Positions 16,899 to 25,672 of a DNA stretch of 64,000 nucleotides are shown piece by piece; positions within the stretch are counted from its first letter, which is position 1, and each line of letters starts with the position of its first letter. The DNA lies in NCBI GenBank assembly GCA_001899255.1, contig MKVX01000006.1, positions 1 through 64,000 on the forward strand. Direction: 5' to 3'. The stretch is from Rhizobiales bacterium 62-47. Lineage in GTDB: Bacteria > Pseudomonadota > Alphaproteobacteria > Rhizobiales > Xanthobacteraceae. The notes under the pieces are model-generated. The model ran no database searches. It saw only the letters and a program-made list of their open reading frames with translations, and had not been told where the DNA came from. The position numbers were made by a program, and so were the translations under genes.

Positions 16899-17885
16899 AT
16901 GCGGACCATCATCGGTGCAATTGGCATGGCGGTTGTCGTCACGTTGCTCTGCGCGGCGTCTCCGTCGATTGCCGCCGATACGCTGCGCATCGCGGTTCAA
17001 AAAACCGGCACGTTCGCATGGCAACTCAATGTTATTCAGCGGCATCGCCTCGCGGAATCGGCCAATCTCGATCTGAAGCTCACCGAAATGTCGTCGCCGG
17101 ACGCGAGCAAGCTGGCGCTCAATGCCGGCTCGGTCGATATTGCGGTGGTGGATTGGCTGTGGGTGGCGCGCGCGCGTGCGCTGGGCACGCGGCTGCAATT
17201 CTATCCTTATTCGACGGCGATCGGTGCGATCATGGTCAAGTCCGATAGTCCCTTGCGCGATCTCGCCGATCTGAAGGGGCGCACCTTGTCGGTTGCGGGC
17301 GGGCCGCTCGACAAGAGCTGGCTGATCGTTCAGGCGGCTGCGATACGTCGTGGTCTCGATCTGAAGCGCGAGGCGACACTGCAATATGGCGCGCCGTCCC
17401 TGATGTTTCAAAAGACCTTGCAGAATGAATCGCAGGCCAGCCTCAATTTCTGGAATTTTTGTGCGCGGCTGGAAGCGCGCGGCTATCGCCGGCTGTACGA
17501 TGTCCGTCAAGCCCAGATCGAATTGGGGTTGAAGGAGCCGCTGGCGTTGACCGGATATGTCTTTGCGGAAAAGTTTGCGGCGACTCACCGCGATGCCATC
17601 GAACGTTTCCTGATCGTGGCACAGAAGGCCAACGATATCCTGCTGCAATCCGATGCCGAATGGGAGGCGTTGCGGCCTGTGATGCAGGCGGAAGATCAGG
17701 CAACCTTCGAAGCCTACCGGGATCGTACCCGCGAGGGCATCCCGCGCCGCGCCATTCCGGCGGAGGAGGCCGACGCACGGACGTTGTTCAAGACTCTGGT
17801 GGAAATTGCCGGTCCGGCGCTGTTGGGTTCCGCCAAGCAGATCACGCCGGGTCTGTACTATCATCGTGCATCGCCCGGAGGATGA
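16899..17885 (+). CDS. ABC transporter solute-binding protein (NMT1/SsuA-like)
   Basis: A 328-residue periplasmic binding protein with a signal peptide (residues 1-26, ending SIAADTLR). The fold markers are TLRIAVQKTGTFAWQLNVI, the Asp-rich DASKLALNAGSVDIAVVDW (about 68-86) and the second-lobe DLADLKGRTLSVAGG. It belongs to the nitrate/sulfonate/taurine/thiamine-precursor group, whose ligand cannot be read from sequence. It is the first gene of a three-gene importer (permease and ATPase follow with 3-bp and overlapping spacing) inside the PQQ locus, which suggests a ligand linked to alcohol oxidation. Confidence 0.85.
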   Translation: MRTIIGAIGMAVVVTLLCAASPSIAADTLRIAVQKTGTFAWQLNVIQRHRLAESANLDLKLTEMSSPDASKLALNAGSVDIAVVDWLWVARARALGTRLQFYPYSTAIGAIMVKSDSPLRDLADLKGRTLSVAGGPLDKSWLIVQAAAIRRGLDLKREATLQYGAPSLMFQKTLQNESQASLNFWNFCARLEARGYRRLYDVRQAQIELGLKEPLALTGYVFAEKFAATHRDAIERFLIVAQKANDILLQSDAEWEALRPVMQAEDQATFEAYRDRTREGIPRRAIPAEEADARTLFKTLVEIAGPALLGSAKQITPGLYYHRASPGG

Positions 17886-17888
17886 TGG

Positions 17889-18626
17889 TTGGCGAAAGTT
17901 CTCTCGCTCGCGGCGCTGCTCGGTTTGTGGACGCTGGTCGCGTGGCTGACACAGTCCCCGCTGTTGCCGAGTCCGATGCGCGTCGGTGAGGCGATTCTCG
18001 TGGATATGCAATCGGGCGAATTGCCGTTCCAGATGGCGTGCACGCTGGCGCGGGTCGTCGCGGCGTTTGTCATTGCCTTCACGCTGGGGGTTGCAGCAGG
18101 CTACGCAATGGGCCGATGGAGGTCGGTCGATCGCTATGCGGATCCTTGGCTGGTGGTGCTGCTCAATCTGCCGGCGCTGGTCATCATCATCTTCGCTTAT
18201 ATCTGGATCGGTCTCAACGAGACCGCTGCGATCGTCGCGGTGGCGCTCAACAAGTTGCCGAATGTCATCGTGGTGACGCGCGAAGGCGCCCGCTCACTCG
18301 ATCCCAATCTGGACGAGATGGCGCGCGCCTTTCGCTTCAGTTGGCAATCGAAACTGCGCAACGTCATCATGCCGCAGCTGGCGCCTTATCTCGCGGCGGT
18401 GTCGCGTTCCGGTCTCGCTATCATCTGGAAGATCGTGCTCGTCGTCGAATTGCTGGGGCGGCCAAATGGCGTCGGCTTCGTGCTCGGTTCGTCGTTCTCG
18501 CTGTTCGATATGACCCGGATTTTGAGCTATGCGATCTCGTTCGTGGCGCTTATGCTCGCGATCGAAACATTCGTGGTGCAACCGCTTGAACGACGCACGA
18601 ACCGATGGCGCCGCCGGGCCGCTTGA
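17889..18626 (+). CDS. ABC transporter permease (SsuC/TauC-like)
   Basis: A 245-residue inner-membrane permease with about six hydrophobic segments and the coupling-loop EAA-type motif (EMARAFRFSWQSKLRNVIMP near residues 141-160). It starts at TTG 17889, three bases after the stop of the binding protein, with GGAGG upstream. It is the membrane part of the importer encoded at 16899-19347. Substrate unknown. Confidence 0.87.
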   Translation: MAKVLSLAALLGLWTLVAWLTQSPLLPSPMRVGEAILVDMQSGELPFQMACTLARVVAAFVIAFTLGVAAGYAMGRWRSVDRYADPWLVVLLNLPALVIIIFAYIWIGLNETAAIVAVALNKLPNVIVVTREGARSLDPNLDEMARAFRFSWQSKLRNVIMPQLAPYLAAVSRSGLAIIWKIVLVVELLGRPNGVGFVLGSSFSLFDMTRILSYAISFVALMLAIETFVVQPLERRTNRWRRRAA

Positions 18627-19347
18627 AATCCGCATCGATTCGAAGACCTACGTGTCGGCCGAAGGACAAGCCGTCGAGGTTATCCGCGACCTGACGCTGC
18701 GGCTTGATGCCTTTTCGGTCGGCGCGCTGATCGGACCGTCCGGGTGCGGCAAGACCACGATCCTGCACATCGCCGCGGGTCTCGATCCGAATTTCATCGG
18801 GCATTTGCGAATTCCGGGGCAGGGGAGGTTAGGCGTCGTATTCCAGGAGCCGCGTCTGTTGCCGTGGCGCACGGTGGCCGACAACATCCGGCTGGTGCTG
18901 CCTCCCGAACAGTCGTTCGACCAACTCGATGATCTGATTGACACGCTCGGGCTCGGCGCGCATCTGACGCACTATCCCGGCGAACTGTCGCTCGGGCTGG
19001 CGCGGCGCGTGGCGATCGCGCGGGCCTTCGCGGTGCAGCCGGATTTTCTGCTGCTCGACGAACCTTTCGTGTCGCTGGACGTCGCGGTCGCCGCGCGGTT
19101 ACGCGACGAACTGACGATGTTGACGCAACGTCGGCAAGTCACGACGTTGCTTGTCACCCACGATCTCGAGGACGCCATTCAATTGGCCGATCGGCTGTTC
19201 TTCCTGTCGATGCGGCCGGCCAATATTATTGCCGAGATGGCTTTGCCGCCACCGCGCGGCGCGCGCGACAAGGCCACAATCGATGAGATCGCTGAACAGG
19301 TGAAGTCGCAAGTTCCGGGATACGCGTCCGGTGCCGCGCGGACCTGA
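18586..19347 (+). CDS. ABC transporter ATP-binding protein (SsuB/TauB-like)
   Basis: An ATPase of about 253 residues driving the importer. Walker A is GPSGCGKTT, the Q-loop is VVFQEPRLLPWRT, Walker B is DFLLLDEPF and the H-loop is LVTHDLEDA. The signature helix reads LSLGLARRVAIARA, not the usual LSGGQ; the rest is intact, so this looks like a subfamily variant, not decay. The start is uncertain: I chose TTG 18586, overlapping the permease by 41 bp; the first ATG in frame is 18529. It ends 10 bp before the convergent EraR-like gene. Confidence 0.85.
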   Translation: MNDARTDGAAGPLEIRIDSKTYVSAEGQAVEVIRDLTLRLDAFSVGALIGPSGCGKTTILHIAAGLDPNFIGHLRIPGQGRLGVVFQEPRLLPWRTVADNIRLVLPPEQSFDQLDDLIDTLGLGAHLTHYPGELSLGLARRVAIARAFAVQPDFLLLDEPFVSLDVAVAARLRDELTMLTQRRQVTTLLVTHDLEDAIQLADRLFFLSMRPANIIAEMALPPPRGARDKATIDEIAEQVKSQVPGYASGAART

Positions 19348-19356
19348 TGCAGTTAT

Positions 19357-20007
19357 TCAGGCAAGGCGCGATTCGATCGCCACGCGCACCAGTTCGGACG
19401 AGGTGCGGACACCGAGTTTTTGACGAATGATCGACGACGTGTTCGCAACGGTCTTGTAAGACGCGTTGATCATGCCCGCGATCTCGGAAAGGCTTTTTCC
19501 GGCGCCGAGTAGTCGCAGGATCTCGATCTCGCGCGATGTCAGCTTGGCGAGGCGGCTCGACGCGAAGTTCGGCCCGGCGAATGCGAGATTCTGAGCGATC
19601 GAGGGCGGCAGGAACGTGCCGCCCTTGCTCACCTGGTCGATGGCGGTCACCAGATCGCTCGGATCGCCGGATTTGGAGACATATCCCTTGGCGCCGGCCT
19701 CGATCGCTCGCGCGGCGAAAATCGGATCGTCGTTCATGCTGAACATGATGATCCGCGCCGATGCGTCGCGGCGCAAGATTCGGCGTGCCAGTTCGAATCC
19801 GGAAACACCGGGCAGGTTGATATCGATGACGCAAACGTCGGGGGATTCCGTGACGAACGATGCCTCGCCGCTTTCGGCGTCGGCGGCGTCGCTGATAACG
19901 ATGTCTGGATCGTCCGCCAGCATGGCACGGCAACCGGACACCACGATCGGATGATCGTCGACGATCAAAACCCCAACTCTGCTCGCTGCTTTCGACTTTG
20001 CCATCAT
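19357..20007 (-). CDS. LuxR-type response regulator (EraR/ExaE-like)
   Basis: A 216-residue NarL-family regulator. Receiver domain residues D17, D18 and phosphoacceptor D62 (VIDINLPG), conserved Lys in YVSKSG, and a LuxR helix-turn-helix at about 148-205 (LTSREIEILRLLGAGKSLSEIA ... KTVANTSS). The frame extends to a TTG at 20046, but ATG 20007 or 20004 is a better start. It is divergent from a sensor kinase 128 bp away, forming an EraSR/ExaDE-like pair known to control PQQ ethanol dehydrogenase genes in Pseudomonas. Confidence 0.88.
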   Translation of the reverse strand: MMAKSKAASRVGVLIVDDHPIVVSGCRAMLADDPDIVISDAADAESGEASFVTESPDVCVIDINLPGVSGFELARRILRRDASARIIMFSMNDDPIFAARAIEAGAKGYVSKSGDPSDLVTAIDQVSKGGTFLPPSIAQNLAFAGPNFASSRLAKLTSREIEILRLLGAGKSLSEIAGMINASYKTVANTSSIIRQKLGVRTSSELVRVAIESRLA

Positions 20008-20135
20008 GACCGGCGAGATTACGCGCGCATCTGGATATCGCGTCAAAATGCTGTACCGTCGATTAGAACGTCGCAGATTTCATCTGTCAACGCTCGCCGA
20101 AGACGCAGGCTGTAACGGGGGACTGGAGCGAGAGG

Positions 20136-21503
20136 ATGTGGCAGCAACTTTCCCTGCGGACGCGCCTGAACCTGTTGTTCGCTCTGGTGCTCGTCGTCGG
20201 CCTTGCGGCCAATATCGGTCGGCTGGTGCTTGAGGCGGGGCCGCGCATTCAGGCGGAGGACGATAGCGTCCTTCGGCTGGCGCGCGAATTCGTCGATGCA
20301 TCGATCAGCGACCTGAAGGGGAGCGCCGATCCCGAAGCCAAGTTGACGACGATCGTCGATGGTTTGCAGAAGCTGCGCCATGTCAGTGTCACGCATGAAC
20401 GTGCCGGTGAGCGTATCGTTGCCGCTCCGGGCGACGCGGCGTTGGGCAAGGGCCGCTTCGATGCGCCGCCCGAATGGTTCGTTTCGCTGGTGCGCCCCGA
20501 ACAGACCAGCGTCCGCATTCCCATTGCCGTTGAGGGCAAATCGTATGGCAGCCTGCTGATCGCCTCGCATCCGAGCGATGAAATCGCCGAGATATGGGAT
20601 GGAATCGTGACGCAGCTGGAGGTTGGCTCGGCCATCGCGGCAGCGCTGCTGCTGATCACGATGATCGTCGTCAGCAGGGCCTTGGCGCCGATCCAGTCGC
20701 TGGCGGATGCGATGACCGGTATCGAGGCCGGGCATTACGATACCCGCGTCACGCCCACCGGTTCGGCCGAAATTGCTGCGATCTGCGCCAAGCTCAACCA
20801 TCTTGCCGGCACACTGGGTGAAGCGGTGGCCGAGAAGCAGCGGCTCGCTGAACGTATCGTGACGCTGCAAGATGATGAACGCAGCGAAATTGCCCGCGAA
20901 CTGCATGACGAATTCGGGCCGTATCTCTTTGCCTTGCGCGCGCACGCGACATCGCTGATGCGGCTCGCGGATGGTGCGAAGCCGGATCTCGAGGGCATCA
21001 GAAAACACGGCAGCGCCATGCTGGAACAGGTCAATGCGCTGCAGCAGTTCAACCGGCGCGTTCTGGATAAACTTCGCCCGGCCGGTTTGAGCGAACTGGG
21101 ATTGCGCGAAGCGTTGGCGGCATTGGTGCGCTTCTGGCGCGATGCCCATCCCGGCGTGGTGGTGGAGATGCAGGTGTCCGACGCGCTGGGCGCGATAGGC
21201 GAAACGGCCGAACTGACCATCTATCGCGTGGTACAGGAAGCGTTGACCAACGCCTTTCGGCATTCCGGGGCGACGCAAGTTGCCATCGCCATCGAAGCTA
21301 TTCCCGGCAGCACGCGTCTTGCACCGGCCGCGCGGGTGTCCGTCAGCGATAATGGCGACGGCCTGCCGTCGGAACACAAGCTTGGGCTTGGCATGATCGG
21401 GATGCGGGAGCGAGTGATGGCGCTCGGCGGCACCATGCATGTGGCGTCCACCAGCGCCGGCGTTACGGTCGAGGCAATCATCCCCCATAGTCTGAATTTG
21501 TGA
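20136..21503 (+). CDS. Membrane sensor histidine kinase (EraS/ExaD-like, NarX family)
   Basis: A 455-residue HisKA_3-type kinase. Two membrane segments (about 10-30 and 162-181) enclose a periplasmic sensor loop of about 130 residues. A HAMP domain follows (182-235), then the dimerisation motif ELHDEFGPYLFAL with phosphorylated H257, and a HATPase domain with N-box (VVQEALTNAFRHS), DNGDG and GLGMIGMRERV. It probably phosphorylates the divergent regulator at 19357-20007. The signal sensed is unknown; alcohol or an oxidation product is likely from context. Confidence 0.9.
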   Translation: MWQQLSLRTRLNLLFALVLVVGLAANIGRLVLEAGPRIQAEDDSVLRLAREFVDASISDLKGSADPEAKLTTIVDGLQKLRHVSVTHERAGERIVAAPGDAALGKGRFDAPPEWFVSLVRPEQTSVRIPIAVEGKSYGSLLIASHPSDEIAEIWDGIVTQLEVGSAIAAALLLITMIVVSRALAPIQSLADAMTGIEAGHYDTRVTPTGSAEIAAICAKLNHLAGTLGEAVAEKQRLAERIVTLQDDERSEIARELHDEFGPYLFALRAHATSLMRLADGAKPDLEGIRKHGSAMLEQVNALQQFNRRVLDKLRPAGLSELGLREALAALVRFWRDAHPGVVVEMQVSDALGAIGETAELTIYRVVQEALTNAFRHSGATQVAIAIEAIPGSTRLAPAARVSVSDNGDGLPSEHKLGLGMIGMRERVMALGGTMHVASTSAGVTVEAIIPHSLNL

Positions 21504-21533
21504 GCTGCTCAGGTGGATTGCAGTGGATCTGGA

Positions 21534-21559
21534 TCGGGAAATTTTCCCGAATGCTTTTT
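21534..21559 (+). terminator. Possible terminator after the sensor kinase
   Basis: TCGGGAAA and TTTCCCGA (21534-21541, 21543-21550) form a short AT-cored inverted repeat followed by ATGCTTTTT on the plus strand, 31 bp past the kinase stop. It could equally be an operator for the TonB receptor gene. Confidence 0.4.
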
Positions 21560-21576
21560 CCAAAAATCCCGCAGTC

Positions 21577-21584
21577 CTACCACC
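21577..21584 (+). promoter_or_regulatory. CTACCACC motif upstream of the TonB receptor
   Basis: CTACCACC followed by TTCTGG matches CTACTACC-TTCCG at 12905 with one change in the octamer. It lies about 71 bp before the receptor ATG. It is the fourth member of the locus-wide motif set and supports co-regulation of the receptor with the dehydrogenase. Confidence 0.35.
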
Positions 21585-21654
21585 TTCTGGCGATGGCGAT
21601 CATATGCCATCGTCCTAGCATCGGCTCACGCAAAGGTGACCGGGGAGGCGCGCC

Positions 21655-24018
21655 ATGAATCCACGATGTCTATCGTTGGTTTCGACGGTATGCCTGCTGT
21701 TCGCGGCCGAGCGCGCCAATGCGCAAAGCGTTCCGCCAACTGCCGCAGCACCGGCTCCGACCGCCGCCAATACGCTACCGACCATCGACGTGTTCGCGAC
21801 GACTCCGCTTCTCGGTGGCGGCTTGGAGATCGACAAGGTGCCGGCCAACGTCACCGTCGTCGATCTGGACAAAATCGAAGCGGCGCAATCGCTGAATATC
21901 GCCGATGCGCTGCGTCAGCGGGTGCCGAGCGTCAACATCAGCGAAGTCTCGGGTAATTCGTTTCAGCCGGATGTCGAATTTCGCGGCTTTGTCGCATCGC
22001 CGGTGGCAGGAACGCCGCAGGGCCTTGCGGTCTATCAGAACGGCGTGCGCATCAACGAAGCGTTCGGCGACAACGTCAACTGGGATTTGATCCCGACGGC
22101 GGCGATCCGCTCGGTCGGCGTCGCGACTAATAATCCGGCCTTTGGCCTCAATGCGCTGGGTGGCGCGATCAATATTCAGATGAAGGACGGCTTCACCTAT
22201 CAGGGGGCCGAAATCAATACGATGGGCGGCTCTTACGGCCGCATCCAGAGCTCGGCACAGTGGGGCAAGCAGATCGACAATGTCGCGGTCTATGGCGCGT
22301 TCGAAGGCCTGCGCGATGGCGGCTTTCGCGATTTCTCGCCTGCCAACATCCGGCGCTTCTACGGCGACGTCGGCTACAAGACCGATAGCGGCGAATTCCA
22401 TGTAAACATGGGCGCTGCCGACAACAATTTTGGCGCGGCGGCGACGGTGCCGGTCGAATTGCTGCAGCAACGCTGGTCGAACGACTACACCACCCCGCAA
22501 ACGTCGCGAAATCAGGTCGCGTATCTCAATCTGACCGGGAAGGTGGACGCCACGCCGACTTGGACGCTCGAAGGCAATGCCCACGTGCGGGCCTTCAACC
22601 AGCGAACCCAGGACGGCAATCCGACGGGCACGCAGCCTTGCGCCGCCGATCCGGCATTGCTGTGCTTTGGCGACGATGTGACGCCGGCGAATGGCCTCAA
22701 CGGCGCACAACTCGCCAATCCGTTCAGCCCAGGCGCATATCTTGGTGAGATCGACAGGACCTCGACGCGATCGACCACTGTCGGCATGACGCTGCAGGCG
22801 ACCAACACCGACGAGCTGTTCGGACACAGCAATCGCTTTGTGGTCGGGACCAGCGTCGATTACGGCGTCACGCAATTCAATGCGTCAGCGGAGCTAGGAA
22901 CAATCGCGCCCAATTACGTGGTCAGCGGTTCAGGAATATTCCTCGGTTCGTCCGGCGATCCGGTTTCGATAGGGCCGGTCTCGCTGCGCACCACCAACCT
23001 CTACAACGGCCTGTACCTGCTCGACACGTTCGATGTAACGAAGCAATTCGCCGTCACCGCCGGCGGACGGCTCAATGTCGCGAACATCCGGCTTGAAGAC
23101 CAGATCGGCAGCGCATTGAACGGCAACGACACGTACTCCCGGTTCAATCCGATGATCGGCGGTACCTACAAGATCACCTCCGAGATAACGGCCTATGCTG
23201 GATACTCGGAAGCCAACCGGGCGCCGACGCCCCTGGAACTGGGCTGCGCCGATCCGGCGCGCCCATGCACCATTGCAGCCTTCCTCATTTCCGATCCACC
23301 GCTCAAACAGGTTGTCTCGCGCACGCTTGAAGCCGGCTTCCGCGGCTCGCATAATTTCGGTGCCGAGACCGGCTCGCTGAGCTGGAAACTGGGTGCATTT
23401 CGAACCGCAAACGATGACGACATCCTCGCGATCCCAAGCCCCGTGCTGCAAGGGTTCGGATATTTCCAGAATGTCGGGCGGACGCTCCGCACCGGCGTCG
23501 AGGCCGAGGTCAATTTCAGATCGCGCACGCTCGAGCTCTATGCCAGCTACGCTTACATCGATGCTGTCTTCCGCGATGCGCTGCTGCTTGGCTCCAACAG
23601 CCCGTTTGCCGATAGCGATGGCAATGTTCAGGTGCTGCCGGGCAATCGGATTCCGGCGATCCCGGCCAGCCGATTCAAGGCGGGCTTCAACTATGCCGTG
23701 ACCGATGCGTTCAAGGTCGGTGGCGACGTGATGGTGGTCGGCAGCCAGTATTTTGTCGGAGACGAGTCCAATCAGGCGCCGAAACTGCCGGCCTACACAG
23801 TCGTGAACCTGCATAGCTCCTACCAGATCAACAAGACATTTCAGGTCTATGCGCGCATCGATAACCTGTTCGACAATCACTATGGAACGTACGGGACGTT
23901 CTTTGAGACCGATGCATTGCCGAACTTCGCCAATGGCGGCGCGCCATTCACCGATGCGCGCTCGATCAGTCCGGCTCGCCCGCGGGCGTTTTATGCGGGT
24001 CTGAAAGCGACTTTCTAG
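21655..24018 (+). CDS. TonB-dependent outer-membrane receptor, candidate lanthanide/chelate receptor
   Basis: A 787-residue receptor with signal peptide (1-23, ending ANAQS). The plug domain spans about 45-180 (VPANVTVVDLDKIEA, LRQRVPSVNISEVSGN, NALGGAINIQMKDG) and the rest is a beta barrel ending in a C-terminal aromatic strand (YAGLKATF). It imports a large scarce ligand using TonB energy. Lanthanide-dependent methylotrophs use a TonB receptor (LutH) beside an ABC system, and here the receptor lies between a lanthanide-type dehydrogenase and a PedABC-like ABC operon, so a lanthanide or lanthanophore ligand is inferred, not shown. Iron or PQQ are other possibilities. Confidence 0.88.
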   Translation: MNPRCLSLVSTVCLLFAAERANAQSVPPTAAAPAPTAANTLPTIDVFATTPLLGGGLEIDKVPANVTVVDLDKIEAAQSLNIADALRQRVPSVNISEVSGNSFQPDVEFRGFVASPVAGTPQGLAVYQNGVRINEAFGDNVNWDLIPTAAIRSVGVATNNPAFGLNALGGAINIQMKDGFTYQGAEINTMGGSYGRIQSSAQWGKQIDNVAVYGAFEGLRDGGFRDFSPANIRRFYGDVGYKTDSGEFHVNMGAADNNFGAAATVPVELLQQRWSNDYTTPQTSRNQVAYLNLTGKVDATPTWTLEGNAHVRAFNQRTQDGNPTGTQPCAADPALLCFGDDVTPANGLNGAQLANPFSPGAYLGEIDRTSTRSTTVGMTLQATNTDELFGHSNRFVVGTSVDYGVTQFNASAELGTIAPNYVVSGSGIFLGSSGDPVSIGPVSLRTTNLYNGLYLLDTFDVTKQFAVTAGGRLNVANIRLEDQIGSALNGNDTYSRFNPMIGGTYKITSEITAYAGYSEANRAPTPLELGCADPARPCTIAAFLISDPPLKQVVSRTLEAGFRGSHNFGAETGSLSWKLGAFRTANDDDILAIPSPVLQGFGYFQNVGRTLRTGVEAEVNFRSRTLELYASYAYIDAVFRDALLLGSNSPFADSDGNVQVLPGNRIPAIPASRFKAGFNYAVTDAFKVGGDVMVVGSQYFVGDESNQAPKLPAYTVVNLHSSYQINKTFQVYARIDNLFDNHYGTYGTFFETDALPNFANGGAPFTDARSISPARPRAFYAGLKATF

Positions 24019-24039
24019 CTTGAGGGAGGATTCAGCGGA

Positions 24040-24885
24040 TCAATTGGCCGGTCCGCCACGGCGGGTGAGCAGGCCGCGCGATGGATCGTAGGCCAGGATG
24101 GCGCCAGCGAGAAACACGACGGTGCAGCCGGCGACAACCAGCAGCGCCGTCCATTCCATCTTGCCATAGAGCGCAAAGCGGATCAGCTCGGTGGCGTGCG
24201 TAAACGGATTCGCCTCGCACACGTAATAGAGCAGCAAGCTGGACTCCTTGACCCGCCACAGCGGATAAAGTGCCGATGACGCGAAGAACATCGGGAAGAT
24301 CACGAAGTTCATGACGCCCGCGAAATTTTCGAGTTGCTTGATCAGCGACGAGATCAGCATGCCCAGCGCGCCGAGCATGAAGCCGCACAGCAGCAGCGCC
24401 GGGATCACCGTCAGATAGCCGAGCGGCGGCACCTCGATATCCCAGAACCAGGCGATCAGCAGGAAGGCGTAAACCTGCAAGATCGAGACCATGGTGCCGG
24501 CAAGCAGCTTCGAGGTCAGTAGCCACCAGCGCGGGAAGGGGCTGACCAGTAGCGTGCGCATGCCGCCGGTTTCACGGTCGTAGACCATAGTGAGGGACGA
24601 TTGCATACCGTTGAAGAGCTGGATCATCGCGATCAGCCCCGGCGCGATGTAGACTTCATACAGCACGTAGGTTTCGTAGGGCGGGATGATCGAGACGCCG
24701 AGCACCTGGCGAAAGCCGGCGGCGAAGATGAACAGCCAGACCAGCGGCCGGACCAGCGCCGAGATGAAGCGTTCACGCTGGTGAACGAAGCGCAGGCCTT
24801 CGCGCCAGACGATGCCGCAGAGGCAGATCCAGTATTGCGCCAGCGTGAATTGGTGCCGGTGTGGAATCTCCGCGAAACTGCTCAT
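24040..24885 (-). CDS. ABC-2 type permease, PQQ alcohol dehydrogenase-associated (PedC-like)
   Basis: A 281-residue inner-membrane protein of the ABC-2 family with six hydrophobic segments (for example LVRPLVWLFIFAAGF, LLLCGFMLGALGMLISSLI). It matches the permease type reported with quinoprotein alcohol dehydrogenases (PedC, TIGR03861). ATG 24885 has GGAGG upstream and overlaps the ATPase stop by 4 bp (ATGA), so the pair is translationally coupled. In Pseudomonas putida the PedA1A2BC system is needed for growth on scarce lanthanides. Direction of transport is unresolved for this family. It is the last gene of a four-gene operon. Confidence 0.85.
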   Translation of the reverse strand: MSSFAEIPHRHQFTLAQYWICLCGIVWREGLRFVHQRERFISALVRPLVWLFIFAAGFRQVLGVSIIPPYETYVLYEVYIAPGLIAMIQLFNGMQSSLTMVYDRETGGMRTLLVSPFPRWWLLTSKLLAGTMVSILQVYAFLLIAWFWDIEVPPLGYLTVIPALLLCGFMLGALGMLISSLIKQLENFAGVMNFVIFPMFFASSALYPLWRVKESSLLLYYVCEANPFTHATELIRFALYGKMEWTALLVVAGCTVVFLAGAILAYDPSRGLLTRRGGPAN

Positions 24886-25655
24886 GGGCACGCCTCCGCG
24901 TCGACCGCGGCGTCGGTCTGCGTCAGCTTGCCGAAAGCAGCGCCGATGTTGGCGGTGTTGGTCGTGGCCACCACGTCGCGCACTGACCCGCGCGCCAGCA
25001 CGCGGCCTTGATGCAGGATGACCACGTCGTCGTCGGCGCCGACTTCGTCAATGAGGTGCGTCGCCCACAGCACGCCAAGCCCTGTCGCCAGCAATCGCCG
25101 GACGTGGCCGAGAATATCGGCGCGCGCCTTGACGTCGAGGCCGACGGTTGGTTCATCCAGTAACAGCAGTCTGGGCCGATGCAGCAGAGCGCGGGCGATC
25201 TCGACGCGCCGCATCTGACCGCCGGAGAGATTGCTGACCCGTTCGCGCCGCCGATCGGCCAGGTCGACGAGGGCGAGAACGCGGTCGATCTCCTGATGCG
25301 CCGCCTGACGACCGATCCCGTGCAAGGCGGCGTGATAGATCAGGTTCTGCTGGACCGAGATGTCGACATCGAGCGCGCGCGACTGGAACACCACGCCGAG
25401 CTTGCTCAGCGCGGCGCCCGGTTCAGTTTCGACATTGTGGCCGAGAATGCGGATGCGGCCGGTCCGGATCGCATAGAGGCGGGTTATCAGCGAAAACAGT
25501 GTGGACTTCCCGGCGCCGTTCAGGCCGAGGAGCACCGTAAACGACGCGGGCGCAACGTTGAAACTGACATCCTGCAAAGCAACGCGCGCACCATAGCGAT
25601 GGCCGATGCTGGTGACATCGAGCGCAGGTGGATCGAGTTGCACGGCTGTGTTCAT
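24882..25655 (-). CDS. ABC transporter ATP-binding protein, PQQ system (PedB-like)
   Basis: A 257-residue ATPase of the ABC-2 partner type. Walker A is LNGAGKST, the Q-loop LGVVFQSRALD, signature LSGGQMRRVEIARAL, Walker B LLLLDEPTVGLD and the H-loop ATHLIDE. It drives the permease at 24040. ATG 25655 was chosen; the long upstream extension to 25826 is a shadow of the propeller gene. It begins 17 bp after the beta-propeller gene. It resembles the ATPase family annotated as PQQ-dependent alcohol dehydrogenase system (TIGR03864). Confidence 0.88.
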   Translation of the reverse strand: MNTAVQLDPPALDVTSIGHRYGARVALQDVSFNVAPASFTVLLGLNGAGKSTLFSLITRLYAIRTGRIRILGHNVETEPGAALSKLGVVFQSRALDVDISVQQNLIYHAALHGIGRQAAHQEIDRVLALVDLADRRRERVSNLSGGQMRRVEIARALLHRPRLLLLDEPTVGLDVKARADILGHVRRLLATGLGVLWATHLIDEVGADDDVVILHQGRVLARGSVRDVVATTNTANIGAAFGKLTQTDAAVDAEACP

Positions 25656-25672
25656 CGGTTCCGTTCTGTCGC

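Noticed and set aside
18586-19347. ABC ATPase considered a pseudogene because of LSLGL in the signature
   Set aside because: Walker A, Walker B, Q-loop and H-loop are intact and the frame is full length, so it is probably a subfamily variant.
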